From an uncultured Acetatifactor sp. (GTDB taxonomy: Bacteria; Bacillota; Clostridia; Lachnospirales; Lachnospiraceae): a stretch of DNA of 64,000 nt. Location of the stretch: the NCBI GenBank assembly GCA_910586215.1, contig CAJUGH010000012.1, positions 37,047-101,046 of the forward strand. The letters run 5' to 3'. How positions within the stretch are numbered: the stretch's first letter is position 1; each line of letters starts with the position of its first letter. The position numbers were made by a program, and so were the translations under genes. The notes beneath the pieces were generated by a model. That model made no database searches. It saw only the letters and a list, made by a program, of their open reading frames with translations, and was not told the DNA's origin. Positions 17,167-27,400 of this stretch are shown here, one piece after another.

Positions 17167-20025
17167 TCACGCTTCCATCTTACACAACACCAGTTCCACC
17201 ACCTTCCGAAGCTTCCGTCCCCATTCCCCGCAGCTTATCTTCTCAATGGCCATGGACAAATAGCGGAACAGGGATTCCGCGGCAAAGGCAAATACCACCA
17301 TCAGCAGGATACAGATCTCTGACATCTCACTCATGGCAAAAAGCTTGCCAAGGAAAATCCCGGAAAAGAGCAGGCCAGACACATTCAGCACCAGGATGCC
17401 CCACTTCATGCGGTTGAAGGGGAAGCTGATCTTGGTCAGAATCATGAATCCCACCACAGCCAGAAGCATGGTAGATGCCGTTGCAATGTCATCCTTGGGC
17501 AGGGCAAAAGCCTGGCCACAGATCACCAGTGCGGCCACTGCCAGCACATCTGTCAGGCCCGCCGGGAAAGCCTTCAGCAGCACATTCCGGATGAAATGCC
17601 CTTCAATCCTGTTCCTGTTGGGTTCCAGGGCCAGCAGGAAGCCGGGAATTCCGATGGTAAACATACTGATCAGCGATATCTGGGACGGCTCCAGGGGATA
17701 GGTGATAGCCAGCACCGCGGAAAATAACGCCAACAGGAGGGAGAAGATATTCTTCACCAGAAACAGGCTGGCTGACCTCTGGATATTGTTCACCACACGC
17801 CGTCCCTCCCATACCACATTGGGCATATGGGCAAAATCCGAGTCCAACAGGACCACCTGGGCTGCCTGGGCTGCCGCCTCGCTGCCGGAAGCCATGGCCA
17901 CACTACAGTCCGCATCCTTCATGGCCAGGATATCATTGACCCCGTCCCCGGTCATGGCTACGGTATGTCCTGCTTTCTGCAGGGCCTGTACCAGGACCTG
18001 CTTCTGTCTTGGCGTCACCCGGCCAAAGACCGTATACTGTTCTGCTGCCTCCTCCAGGGCCTCCTGGGACTGCAGGGTTCCTGCATCCACAAAACGTTCC
18101 GCACCTTCTATGCCCGCCCGCCTTGCCACTTCCGATACAGTCTCCGGGTTATCCCCGGAGAGTACTTTCACGGTCACCCCCTGTTCCTTAAAGTAGGAGA
18201 AGGTCTCCACAGCATTCTCCCGGATAGGGTTGGTAAGGATCAGATATCCAAGAGGGTGCACCTTCCCAAGGGGATGTTCCTCCCCAAAGGAATCTTCCTC
18301 CCCCAGGAAGTCTTCCTCTCTAAGGGAGTCTTCCTCTTTAAGGGAGTCTTCTGGAAATGATCCTGTCAGACAGCTGTCAAATGTAACCTCCGGCTTCTGG
18401 CTGCCGGCAGTATCGGCTATACACATCCCAATTACCAACACCCTGTACCCCTTTTTCAAGTAGGGAGTAACTTCTCCGGATATGGAAGGATAGTCTTCCC
18501 CCATGACAAATTCCGGGGCACCCAGCACATACTTTCCCTCCGGGAACAGGACGGCACTGTATTTCCTGGAGGAGGAGAAGGGCAGCGTGGCCAGGGGAGT
18601 GTGCCGGACCCAGGCTTCCCGGGACTCCTGGCTGCCCTCTTCCACATCTGCCTGGATGGTCCTCCCAGTTTTCCCCTGGCTGGATTCTTCTGCATCTGCC
18701 TGGATGGTGTCCCCGGTCTTCTCCTGGCTGCTTTCTATCCCTCCCTGCATGCCACAGTCCCTATTGGCAGGGTTAGTATTTTCCCTTGAAAACCCAGCTA
18801 TATATTCCCTGATAGCCTGCATGGTGGCATTGTTGTCCGATATGGCTGCCGCATAATCTGCCAGCAGGGATACCAGGCTGGCTTCCTCCAGGCATCTGGT
18901 CCCCTGGCAGGATTCCTCCCCATCCTGTCCCCTTGCGATGCAAGGCAGGATCCCCGCCACCTGCATCCCCGGTTCCGTGATGGTTCCGGTCTTATCCACA
19001 CACAGCACATCCACCCGGGCCAGGGCTTCGATGCTTTTCATGTCATGCAGCAGGACTTTCCTGCCTGCCAGACGAATGGTACTTAGGGCCAGGGCCGCTG
19101 TTGTAAGCAGGTACAGGCCTTCGGGAATCATGCCGATAATGGCCGCTATCATGGATACAATGCTGGTCCGGATGGTCTCCCCATTTACAAAATATGCCTG
19201 GGCAAACAGTACCACGCCCACTGGAACGATAAGGATACCCACCCACTTCACCAACTGGTTGATGGAACGGACCATCTCTGACTGCTCCCCGCAGCCCAGT
19301 GCTTTGGCCTGGGCAGTCAGGCGGGAGATGTAAGAAGCCTCCCCCACATGCTCCAGCTGCGCATAGCACTGGCCGGCTACCACAAAACTGCCAGAGAGCA
19401 GGGTACTCCCTGCATCCTTCCGGATCTCATCCGCTTCCCCGGTGAGAAGGGATTCGTTCACGGCAATGCTTCCTTCCAGCACCTTTGCGTCCGCACAGAT
19501 CTGGTTCCCGGCAGACAGCAGTATAACATCACCCTGTACCAGTTCCTCTGAGGGGATCCGGGACTGCACATGATCCCGCACCACAACTGTGCTGGGCGCA
19601 TGAAGCATGTTCATCTTGTCCAGGATCTGCTTGGCCCGAAGCTCCTGTACAATGCCGATAATGGTATTTCCAATGACTACTGGCAAAAATGTCAGGCTTC
19701 TGTAGGATCCCACCATGCAAAGTAGCACTGCCAGTATCAGGAAAATCAAGTTAAAATATGTAAACAGGTTGGAACTCACGATCTGCCCGGCAGTCTTGCC
19801 TGTGGTAATGTCTGTGTGATTCACAAGCCCTCTTGCAACCTTCTCTGCCACTTCCCCGGCTGTAAGTCCGGACAACTTCTCCCTGTCCGGACCCGCACCT
19901 GCATCCATACCGGCAGTACCCCGGGCCTCATACGCAGCTGTCGCAGCTATAATCCCGTCTGTGTTTTCCTCCCTCGCCATATTTTTCCCATCTCCTGTCA
20001 CTTGCACATTTTCTATATCCTTCAT
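17167..20025 (-). CDS. cation-transporting P-type ATPase, CtpE-like
   Basis: 952 aa from the ATG at 20023-20025 (GAGGG site upstream). It has the P-type ATPase blocks: LLTGE at ~194-197 (actuator), PEGLYLL in the ion-binding helix, phosphorylated Asp344 in DKTGTIT, and TGDGVND plus a hinge region in the P domain. The wording PEGLYLLTTAALA...SIEALARVDV resembles the actinobacterial CtpE subgroup, whose member in mycobacteria is linked to calcium uptake; the ion here is not known. There is no heavy-metal CPx motif and no N-terminal metal-binding domain. Two stretches in the nucleotide-binding domain are tandem repeats: a ~17-residue unit read as EKTGDTIQADAEESSQ near 450-480, and a hexamer EEDSLR/EEDFLG repeated near 575-605. 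They are in-frame and probably surface loops. Confidence 0.88.
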   Translation of the reverse strand: MKDIENVQVTGDGKNMAREENTDGIIAATAAYEARGTAGMDAGAGPDREKLSGLTAGEVAEKVARGLVNHTDITTGKTAGQIVSSNLFTYFNLIFLILAVLLCMVGSYRSLTFLPVVIGNTIIGIVQELRAKQILDKMNMLHAPSTVVVRDHVQSRIPSEELVQGDVILLSAGNQICADAKVLEGSIAVNESLLTGEADEIRKDAGSTLLSGSFVVAGQCYAQLEHVGEASYISRLTAQAKALGCGEQSEMVRSINQLVKWVGILIVPVGVVLFAQAYFVNGETIRTSIVSMIAAIIGMIPEGLYLLTTAALALSTIRLAGRKVLLHDMKSIEALARVDVLCVDKTGTITEPGMQVAGILPCIARGQDGEESCQGTRCLEEASLVSLLADYAAAISDNNATMQAIREYIAGFSRENTNPANRDCGMQGGIESSQEKTGDTIQADAEESSQGKTGRTIQADVEEGSQESREAWVRHTPLATLPFSSSRKYSAVLFPEGKYVLGAPEFVMGEDYPSISGEVTPYLKKGYRVLVIGMCIADTAGSQKPEVTFDSCLTGSFPEDSLKEEDSLREEDFLGEEDSFGEEHPLGKVHPLGYLILTNPIRENAVETFSYFKEQGVTVKVLSGDNPETVSEVARRAGIEGAERFVDAGTLQSQEALEEAAEQYTVFGRVTPRQKQVLVQALQKAGHTVAMTGDGVNDILAMKDADCSVAMASGSEAAAQAAQVVLLDSDFAHMPNVVWEGRRVVNNIQRSASLFLVKNIFSLLLALFSAVLAITYPLEPSQISLISMFTIGIPGFLLALEPNRNRIEGHFIRNVLLKAFPAGLTDVLAVAALVICGQAFALPKDDIATASTMLLAVVGFMILTKISFPFNRMKWGILVLNVSGLLFSGIFLGKLFAMSEMSEICILLMVVFAFAAESLFRYLSMAIEKISCGEWGRKLRKVVELVLCKMEA

Positions 20026-20122
20026 GCTGCCATTCCCTCTATTTACCAGTTTATGCGACAGCATACCAGTTTTTTCTAAAAAAAATGCGGCAATCCACCT
20101 TAAATTTTTTTAAAGAAATACA

Positions 20123-20149
20123 CAAAAACCAGGCCATAAAAAGCCTGGT
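20123..20149 (-). terminator. terminator of cutC-like gene
   Basis: On the minus strand ACCAGGC and GCCTGGT flank a short loop, followed by TTTTTGTG. It lies just downstream of the CutC gene. Confidence 0.75.
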
Positions 20150-20198
20150 CTGTGTCATGTACCTGTTCTGATACCGGGGATCTTCTCCCGTCAGGTTC

Positions 20199-20975
20199 CT
20201 ATGCACCCTGGCCCTGTCCATCCAGGATCTGCCTGGCCCGGGCTACAGTCTCCCTGTCTGTCCTGTAAAGGGTGTATTCGCTTAAGGAGGGCAGCCCCAT
20301 GGGCACTCCTTCCCTGCGATAACGCATGCCGCTTTCCATTTCCTTCTTAGCCGACATGTGGTAACAAGTGATCCCGGTCCTGGCAAGAAAATGGCTGATC
20401 ACCTCCGGGGTCACGCCTGCCCCCGCCATAATCCGGGGACCGCCTGTCTCCCGCTGCAGTCTGTCCAGCCGTTGCAGCAGGGGCAGACCCGTAAGGCAGT
20501 CTCTCTCCTGGCCGGATGTAAGGATGGTGTCCACCTGCAGCCTTTGAGCGCACCCGTAGGCTTCCATGGGATCGGCACACAGGTCAAAAGCCCTGTGCAG
20601 GGTCACTTTCATGCCATTTTCCCCTGCCAGCCCCACAAGTTCTTCCATCTGGGCCATACACAGGGCACCGTCCTCCGTGAGGCATCCCACCACGATCCCC
20701 TCTGCACCAGCGCTTCCAAACAATTGGACTTCCCTGGCCAGCACCCTGTATTCGTGGACTGTATACAGGAAATCCCCGAACCTGGGACGCAGCAGGACCC
20801 GGATGGGAATATCCACCAGTTCCCGGACCTGTTCAAACAGGGCCAGGCTGGGGGTTGTGCCCCCTACCACCAGGTCGCCGCACAATTCCAGGCGGTCTGC
20901 ACCGCCAGATACTGCTGCCAGGGCAGATTCCACACTGTCCACACAGCATTCCAGAAGATAATGCTTTTGATTCAT
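20199..20975 (-). CDS. cutC: CutC family protein
   Basis: 258 aa from the ATG at 20973-20975 (GGAG 7 bp upstream; a longer frame exists but lacks the family match). TIM-barrel protein of the CutC family: LECCVDSVESALAA at the start, GADRLELCGDLVVGGTTPS, RPRFGDFLYT, LHRAFDL and ILTSGQ are all family motifs. CutC was named for copper homeostasis, but the biochemical role is uncertain and it may be an enzyme. The neighbouring ATPase is not a copper type, so a shared metal role is not implied. Confidence 0.92.
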   Translation of the reverse strand: MNQKHYLLECCVDSVESALAAVSGGADRLELCGDLVVGGTTPSLALFEQVRELVDIPIRVLLRPRFGDFLYTVHEYRVLAREVQLFGSAGAEGIVVGCLTEDGALCMAQMEELVGLAGENGMKVTLHRAFDLCADPMEAYGCAQRLQVDTILTSGQERDCLTGLPLLQRLDRLQRETGGPRIMAGAGVTPEVISHFLARTGITCYHMSAKKEMESGMRYRREGVPMGLPSLSEYTLYRTDRETVARARQILDGQGQGA

Positions 20976-21125
20976 CTGTCCGCTCCATCCTCCTGCCCAT
21001 CCCTCTTTTTCCGCACCTGGCAGGGCCACCCGTTTTCTTACGGTTTCCCTTTTGTATAGATAATTGTCCATAAAATTTTTCCTTTTCGGCAAAAAGGGCA
21101 GTGCTCCATACCTTAGCTCGTCCCC

Positions 21126-21647
21126 TCACAATTTCTTTGAAAGATACAGGACCAAATCGTCATCATTCTTGCATTCCCCATATGGTTTGCATATTTTGTC
21201 TTGATACCAGACACCAGAACCGTCCGGTATATAACCTCGCTTCACATACATCCGCTGGGCACTTCCATAGCCACTATGAAGTCCTACACCCAGGTACACT
21301 GTGTCCGCATATGTTGCGGCAATTTTTTCAGCTGTATCCATTAAAGCTGTACCAATACCTTGATTCCGGTATTTTTCTAAAACGCCAAAGTCAACAATTT
21401 CCGGGTAGCCTTTTCCTCCAAATGCTCCCCATGTATTATTAGGATAAATATTGATATATCCAACTGGTTTTCCGGAATATTCCGCAACCAATGAAATTGC
21501 TTTTCCCTGTCTTTGGTCTTCCAGCCTTTTCTGGTATTTGTCAATAGAGGCATCCCACCCCTGCTCAATTTCAGCATCCGTAATTGCCTGCGCATCCTCA
21601 TACTCCATATTACGAATAGTTATCTGTCCATTTGTAAAATAAACCAT
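21126..21647 (-). CDS. GNAT-family N-acetyltransferase
   Basis: 173 aa. The acetyl-CoA-binding motif A is clear: VDFGVLEKYRNQGIGTALMD (R/Q-x-x-G-x-G/A). Motif B follows, with LGVGLHSGYGSAQRMYVKRGY. This wording (YP-EIVDFGV..., GYGSAQRMYVKRGYIPDGSG) recurs in Firmicute GNAT enzymes of unknown substrate. Single gene, ribosome site GGAGGG 9 bp upstream. Confidence 0.88.
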   Translation of the reverse strand: MVYFTNGQITIRNMEYEDAQAITDAEIEQGWDASIDKYQKRLEDQRQGKAISLVAEYSGKPVGYINIYPNNTWGAFGGKGYPEIVDFGVLEKYRNQGIGTALMDTAEKIAATYADTVYLGVGLHSGYGSAQRMYVKRGYIPDGSGVWYQDKICKPYGECKNDDDLVLYLSKKL

Positions 21648-21706
21648 GCAACTGTACCCTCCAAACCCCGATTTACTGAACCGGTTGTATCACGAACCAT
21701 TTTCTA

Positions 21707-21780
21707 TCTGTGCGACGGCAATCCAATGGCCTGCCTGTATTCCGTTTATGGCAATGCAGGCGCGATGTTGGATTGGCAAC
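21707..21780. repeat. partial copy of a dispersed palindromic element (first hairpin only)
   Basis: GCAATCCAATGGC and a GTTGGATTGGC arm flank a hairpin with TGCCTG/CAGGC pairing. The sequence closely matches 41285-41357, including the flanking CTGTGC. It lies between the GNAT and sulfatase genes and ends right at the sulfatase stop codon. Confidence 0.7.
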
Positions 21781-23259
21781 TCACTCCCCCAGGCCCAGGA
21801 AAGCTTTCCGGCCACCGCCCTCCCGGCCTACTTTTCCGATCTGTCCGGATCCATATACAGCCTGCCTGCTCCCGTCCCTGTCCGGGTCTGAGTATTGGAT
21901 AAACCACTGCTCCATCTCACTCTTCAAAGCGGCTATCGTCTCCTGTACCTGCGGCTCTTCCGATGACACCAGGTTGTTCTCCTCTCCGGGGTCTGCCACA
22001 AGGTCGTAGAACTCGTTCTCCCCATAGGGATATCTATGGATATATTTGTATGTATGGGTACGGATCATCCTCGCCGGGCCGTACTCATCATAGACCACCA
22101 CGGCATCCCGCCCATCCGGGATCTGCCCCTGGAAAATCTCCTGGAAGCTGCGGCCTGGACAGTCTGTATCCGGTTTCTCCCCCATCAGCCCGGCTATGGT
22201 GGGCAGCAGATCGTAGTGGCTGTATAGCCCCCTGGCTACGGTACCACCCTGGATCCCCCGCGGGTAGGTGACCAGCATGGGAACCTTCACCGCTGTATCG
22301 TACAGGTTCATGGGAAACGTGCCATTCCCCTTGCCAAAGATCCCATGATGTCCCATACTCATGCCATTGTCAGCTGTAAAGATAAAAATCGTATCTTCCC
22401 AGAGGCCCTCCCTCTTAAGATAGCCAATAAGCTTCCCAATGTCACTGTCCATAGCCGAAATGGCCGCATAATAGCCCCTAAGCCACATACGCCTGTCTTC
22501 CCCTGTATAAGATGGCCCCCATCTGTGGGGCGGCACATCCGGTGTTGCCGCAAACGGACATTCCTGATACAGGTCATAGTATTCCTTCGGATGCTGCCCG
22601 CGGTCCCATGGCGAATGGGGCGCCGTATAATGGACGCTGAGGTAAAAGGGCCTGTCCGCATCCCTGTTTTCCAGGAATGCCAACGCCTTCCCCGTAATGT
22701 AATGGGTGACATACGTCCCCCGTAGCATGTCAAACCGGCCTCCCTGAAGCACCACCGGGTAGAAATAATTGTCACCGCCCATGGCAAGAGGTTCCCAGTA
22801 GGAGAATCCCTTCTGGGGATGCCCGGCATCACCCAGGTGCCATTTCCCGGCCAGACCACAGACATAGCCATGTTCTGCCAGGATGTCGGTATAAGTCCGA
22901 AAGCCATCCAGGTAGCGGATGGCCTGGTCGTCCACAAGCTGCTGTCTCGACCAGGCATATTCCCAGGAAGCCTCCGGGTCCTGGTGCTTTTCCCGCAGGG
23001 CAGGCGCCACTTCCGCATAGTTGATATGGCCCCTGGCGATCCAGTCCTGGACACCATGCTGGGAGGGCATTTTCCCACACAGCACTGAGGCACGGGCCGG
23101 GGAACAGACCGGTGAGGTACAGAAATAGTCAGGAAAATACATGCCCTCCCGGGCCAGCATGTCCAGATTCGGGGTCTGAACCTCCCCATTTCCTGCACAC
23201 CCCATGGACCAGTAGCCCATATCGTCCGCCATAACAAAGACAATGTTCGGTCGCTTCAT
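21781..23259 (-). CDS. arylsulfatase-type sulfatase (Cys-type)
   Basis: 492 aa from the ATG at 23257-23259 (GGAGG 7 bp upstream; a GTG two codons earlier is the alternative). N-terminal metal-binding Asp pair in VMADDMGYWSMG (Asp12/13). The sulfatase signature CSPAR is at 52-56, where Cys52 must be converted to formylglycine. Then KWHLGDAGH and, later, FTADNGMSMGHHG carry further active-site residues. No signal peptide: a cytosolic enzyme that would act on imported sulfated sugars. A formylglycine-generating maturase must exist elsewhere; none is in the window. Substrate unknown. Confidence 0.92.
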   Translation of the reverse strand: MKRPNIVFVMADDMGYWSMGCAGNGEVQTPNLDMLAREGMYFPDYFCTSPVCSPARASVLCGKMPSQHGVQDWIARGHINYAEVAPALREKHQDPEASWEYAWSRQQLVDDQAIRYLDGFRTYTDILAEHGYVCGLAGKWHLGDAGHPQKGFSYWEPLAMGGDNYFYPVVLQGGRFDMLRGTYVTHYITGKALAFLENRDADRPFYLSVHYTAPHSPWDRGQHPKEYYDLYQECPFAATPDVPPHRWGPSYTGEDRRMWLRGYYAAISAMDSDIGKLIGYLKREGLWEDTIFIFTADNGMSMGHHGIFGKGNGTFPMNLYDTAVKVPMLVTYPRGIQGGTVARGLYSHYDLLPTIAGLMGEKPDTDCPGRSFQEIFQGQIPDGRDAVVVYDEYGPARMIRTHTYKYIHRYPYGENEFYDLVADPGEENNLVSSEEPQVQETIAALKSEMEQWFIQYSDPDRDGSRQAVYGSGQIGKVGREGGGRKAFLGLGE

Positions 23260-23524
23260 TCCCACTCCTCCCAGTGCAAAATGATTGTGGGATTATTATA
23301 CGTGATTTATAGCGGGATGTCTATTTTTTATTCCCATGGGCAACAGCGTATTTGATTTTAGAACCAGGCATTTATAACATTGTGTCAGTCCATACCATAT
23401 GATGAAAATACTGCCCCCAGAAACTGACACACTATTTTGTTATTCGACATATTATATTCACAAACCATATCCTGTATTTCATAACATCAGCTCTGGGGCA
23501 ATACCCATCTGGTCAAGGAGCATC

Positions 23525-24427
23525 ATGCCTAAAGAAACTGAATGGAACAAACAATTTAACATCGGGGTTGCTTCTGTGGACAATGCACACCGGAAGCTTT
23601 TCTCAATCGTGCGCAGGCTGACTCATCTGAGCCGGGAGGAGCATAATGGACACTGGGCCTGTGCCGAAGGCATCAAATATTTTAAAAATTATGCCAGTGA
23701 ACACTTTGCTGACGAAGAGTCTTATATGAAGTCTATCGGCTATAAAGGATATGAGATGCACAAACGCCTGCATGATGACATGCGGTATAAAACGCTTCCT
23801 GCCCTGGAAAAGGATCTTGTCGAATCCAACTATTCACAAGAATCCATCCAACACTTCCTGGGCATCTGTCTTGGATGGCTTACCGCCCACATTCTGATCG
23901 AGGACCGGGCCATTACCGGCAGAATCGCAAACAGGTGGATAGCAGATAATGCCGGCGCTGATATGGATGCCTTGGAAAATGCCCTGGCTGCCACCATACA
24001 GGAAATCTTCAGGCTGCAGACGGAGATTGTGAGTGAGCATTATGATGGGGAGGACTTTGGAACCAGCCTGTTTGTCCAACTGACATATTCCTCCGTCAGC
24101 CAGGAAAGGATACAGATCTTCATGATCCTGGAGGAAAGCCTGGTATTACGCGCTGTCAGCGCCATGCTGGATATTCCGTTGAACACAATGGATAAGCTGG
24201 TCATGAATGCCGGCAAAGAACTGGCCCTGCGGATTGCAGACCAGCTTGGCGCACATCGCCATCTGTCCTCCCAGTATCAGTTGGAGAAGAGCCACATTAT
24301 GACAGGCGAACAATTTAGGAAAATATTTTATTCACATATCTTCGACTATAGTTTGTTATTTAACACTGGACATGGTTATTTTGCCTTCTGTGCCAGATTA
24401 ACCCAGATGAGTCCCCCATCATATTAA
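23525..24427 (+). CDS. bacteriohemerythrin fused to an uncharacterised C-terminal domain
   Basis: 300 aa from the ATG at 23525 (AAGGAG 5 bp upstream; the frame extends further upstream without a site). Residues 1-135 are a hemerythrin domain with the full di-iron ligand set: His22, His60, Glu64, His79, His83, His122, Asp127. It should bind O2 (or NO) in the cytosol. Residues ~150-300 form a second domain not clearly recognised; MNAGKELALRIADQLG has a weak look of CheX-like domains. It may be an oxygen-sensing or O2-scavenging protein. It lies directly beside the leader-distal end of the CRISPR array and points toward it. Confidence 0.85.
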   Translation: MPKETEWNKQFNIGVASVDNAHRKLFSIVRRLTHLSREEHNGHWACAEGIKYFKNYASEHFADEESYMKSIGYKGYEMHKRLHDDMRYKTLPALEKDLVESNYSQESIQHFLGICLGWLTAHILIEDRAITGRIANRWIADNAGADMDALENALAATIQEIFRLQTEIVSEHYDGEDFGTSLFVQLTYSSVSQERIQIFMILEESLVLRAVSAMLDIPLNTMDKLVMNAGKELALRIADQLGAHRHLSSQYQLEKSHIMTGEQFRKIFYSHIFDYSLLFNTGHGYFAFCARLTQMSPPSY

Positions 24428-24499
24428 GCATACTCCATGTCCCTCTCTGCAGGGCAAAGCGCTCTAAAATACGTGGGTGTCAAGTCTGCCGCAAAGCGG

Positions 24500-27400
24500 A
24501 TTCCATTTTATACTCCCGCACGGGGAGTGACGGACGTTTTCGCAACGATAATTGCATGCCCGGCAAATTTCAATCCACACTCCCGCACGGGGAGTGACCC
24601 ATGGACGATGTCATAACAGGGATCATGGCCGGGATTTCAATCCACACTCCCGCACGGGGAGTGACGATTCCAGGCTGGCGCACTGGAGGTTGCTTGCCTC
24701 ATTTCAATCCACACTCCCGCACGGGGAGTGACGAAATCATCGGCCACGACTTAAAAATCGTCTGGATTTCAATCCACACTCCCGCACGGGGAGTGACTCA
24801 TAAATGTCGGAAAAAGTCAACATGTCACCCAGATTTCAATCCACACTCCCGCACGGGGAGTGACGCCGGATGGGGACGACAGGGGATCCGGGTCCTTCAA
24901 TTTCAATCCACACTCCCGCACGGGGAGTGACATACTACCTTTCTCCTTACAGGTGTGGAGACCTGATTTCAATCCACACTCCCGCACGGGGAGTGACGGC
25001 TTACCCGGAAATTCTGTCCGTTGGCAGCCCCATATTTCAATCCACACTCCCGCACGGGGAGTGACCGGGCGATAGATACATGTATGATAAATTTAAAAAT
25101 ATTTCAATCTACACTCCCGCACGGGGAGTGACGCATCTCATTATCTGCATATGATGCAGTCTCCTTATTTCAATCCACACTCCCGCACGGGGAGTGACCA
25201 ACATCAACAAGGAACTGAGCGTAATGACGGAGATTTCAATCCACACTCCCGCACGGGGAGTGACATATATGATGGCATGCAGCGACGTGGATATGGCACG
25301 ATTTCAATCCACACTCCCGCACGGGGAGTGACGCGGCTCTTCGCAGATTCTTTCTATGTATTCACAATTTCAATCTACACTCCCGCACGGGGAGTGACGG
25401 GTGTATCAATCCGCAAAAACTATTGCAATTACATTTCAATCCACACTCCCGCACGGGGAGTGACGGCGGCAGAGCCGCAAGGGTGGAGGATATGACGAAT
25501 TTCAATCCACACTCCCGCACGGGGAGTGACGGAGGTAAACCGGGCGAGAGTGGCGGCGAGCATGATTTCAATCCACACTCCCGCACGGGGAGTGACTAAA
25601 GGGTAAGGCCTACACTTGTGTGTTTTTCCATTTCAATCCACACTCCCGCACGGGGAGTGACGTCAAAATAAAATGCGATCTGGACTCCATCAATGATTTC
25701 AATCCACACTCCCGCACGGGGAGTGACTCTGGCTTTGCGAGTGCAAACTTTGTGGGACGCATTTCAATCCACACTCCCGCACGGGGAGTGACCTCCCTTA
25801 ACTTCTGGCTTAGGGAGCATTGCCTGATTTCAATCCACACTCCCGCACGGGGAGTGACCGGATTAATCTGTATCTGCCCAAGGGGACAACGATTTCAATC
25901 CACACTCCCGCACGGGGAGTGACGTCTCTGGTGTTGTTGTTCATGGTGTTCTGCAAGATTTCAATCCACACTCCCGCACGGGGAGTGACAGGGTGGAGGA
26001 TATGACAAGAGCGCAGGAGATAGATTTCAATCCACACTCCCGCACGGGGAGTGACGGCGCGGAAACGCCTAATAGGCAGGGCGCGACAAAATTTCAATCC
26101 ACACTCCCGCACGGGGAGTGACCTCTTCTTCGCCATATTCCTCTTTCAGCATTTTCAATTTCAATCCACACTCCCGCACGGGGAGTGACATTGTAAGCCA
26201 AATACCGAGGACTCTCGTACCGGATTTCAATCCACACTCCCGCACGGGGAGTGACTACGTCTTTTCCAGGAGCTTCAGCAGGCCTTCCAATTTCAATCCA
26301 CACTCCCGCACGGGGAGTGACGCGTGTTTTTTGTCGGGAGTTGCCAAGTCTTCGTATTTCAATCCACACTCCCGCACGGGGAGTGACGGTATTGTTACTT
26401 TCATACTGTGAGTAGTCAAATATTTCAATCCACACTCCCGCACGGGGAGTGACGGTACGGATTTTTACTTTAATGACTAAATTTTGCATTTCAATCCACA
26501 CTCCCGCACGGGGAGTGACCCTCACTTCCAGCAGCCTTTTGGAAACGAACATGATTTCAATCCACACTCCCGCACGGGGAGTGACGTATTCTATCTGGTG
26601 CCCTTCCCCCAGTTCCTCCAATTTCAATCCACACTCCCGCACGGGGAGTGACTTCCCCATGGCTTCTTTTTCCTGCATGAACCATATTTCAATCCACACT
26701 CCCGCACGGGGAGTGACTCATTCCGGCTCGGCAGCCGCAAGGAGGGACGCGATTTCAATCCACACTCCCGCACGGGGAGTGACGTACCTGTTCCTGTTTT
26801 CCATGATTTCTTCCCGGATTTCAATCCACACTCCCGCACGGGGAGTGACACGGGATCAGCGGGTATGTAGGCACAGCAGCCCAATTTCAATCCACACTCC
26901 CGCACGGGGAGTGACATCCACTATGGTTGTAATGAATCCGCCTATCATCTCATTTCAATCCACACTCCCGCACGGGGAGTGACGCCAGGTAACTGTATCA
27001 TCCGGGGCAATCCTACGATTTCAATCCACACTCCCGCACGGGGAGTGACAAGATGTTCCAGGATTCCGTTGGATATGCCATTGGATTTCAATCCACACTC
27101 CCGCACGGGGAGTGACGCACTGCCTGAATGCCTGTCTGGGTTAGTGTTTGATATTTCAATCCACACTCCCGCACGGGGAGTGACTAGCCATAGCGGAGGC
27201 CAAACAGAAATATGGGATTATTTCAATCCACACTCCCGCACGGGGAGTGACTTGATTGTTGTCATAAAAATTACACAGTTCTTCATTTCAATCCACACTC
27301 CCGCACGGGGAGTGACTTGCACATCCCTCCTTATTTTCTCAACGCACTCCATTTCAATCCACACTCCCGCACGGGGAGTGACGCTTGGGAGCATAGACAA

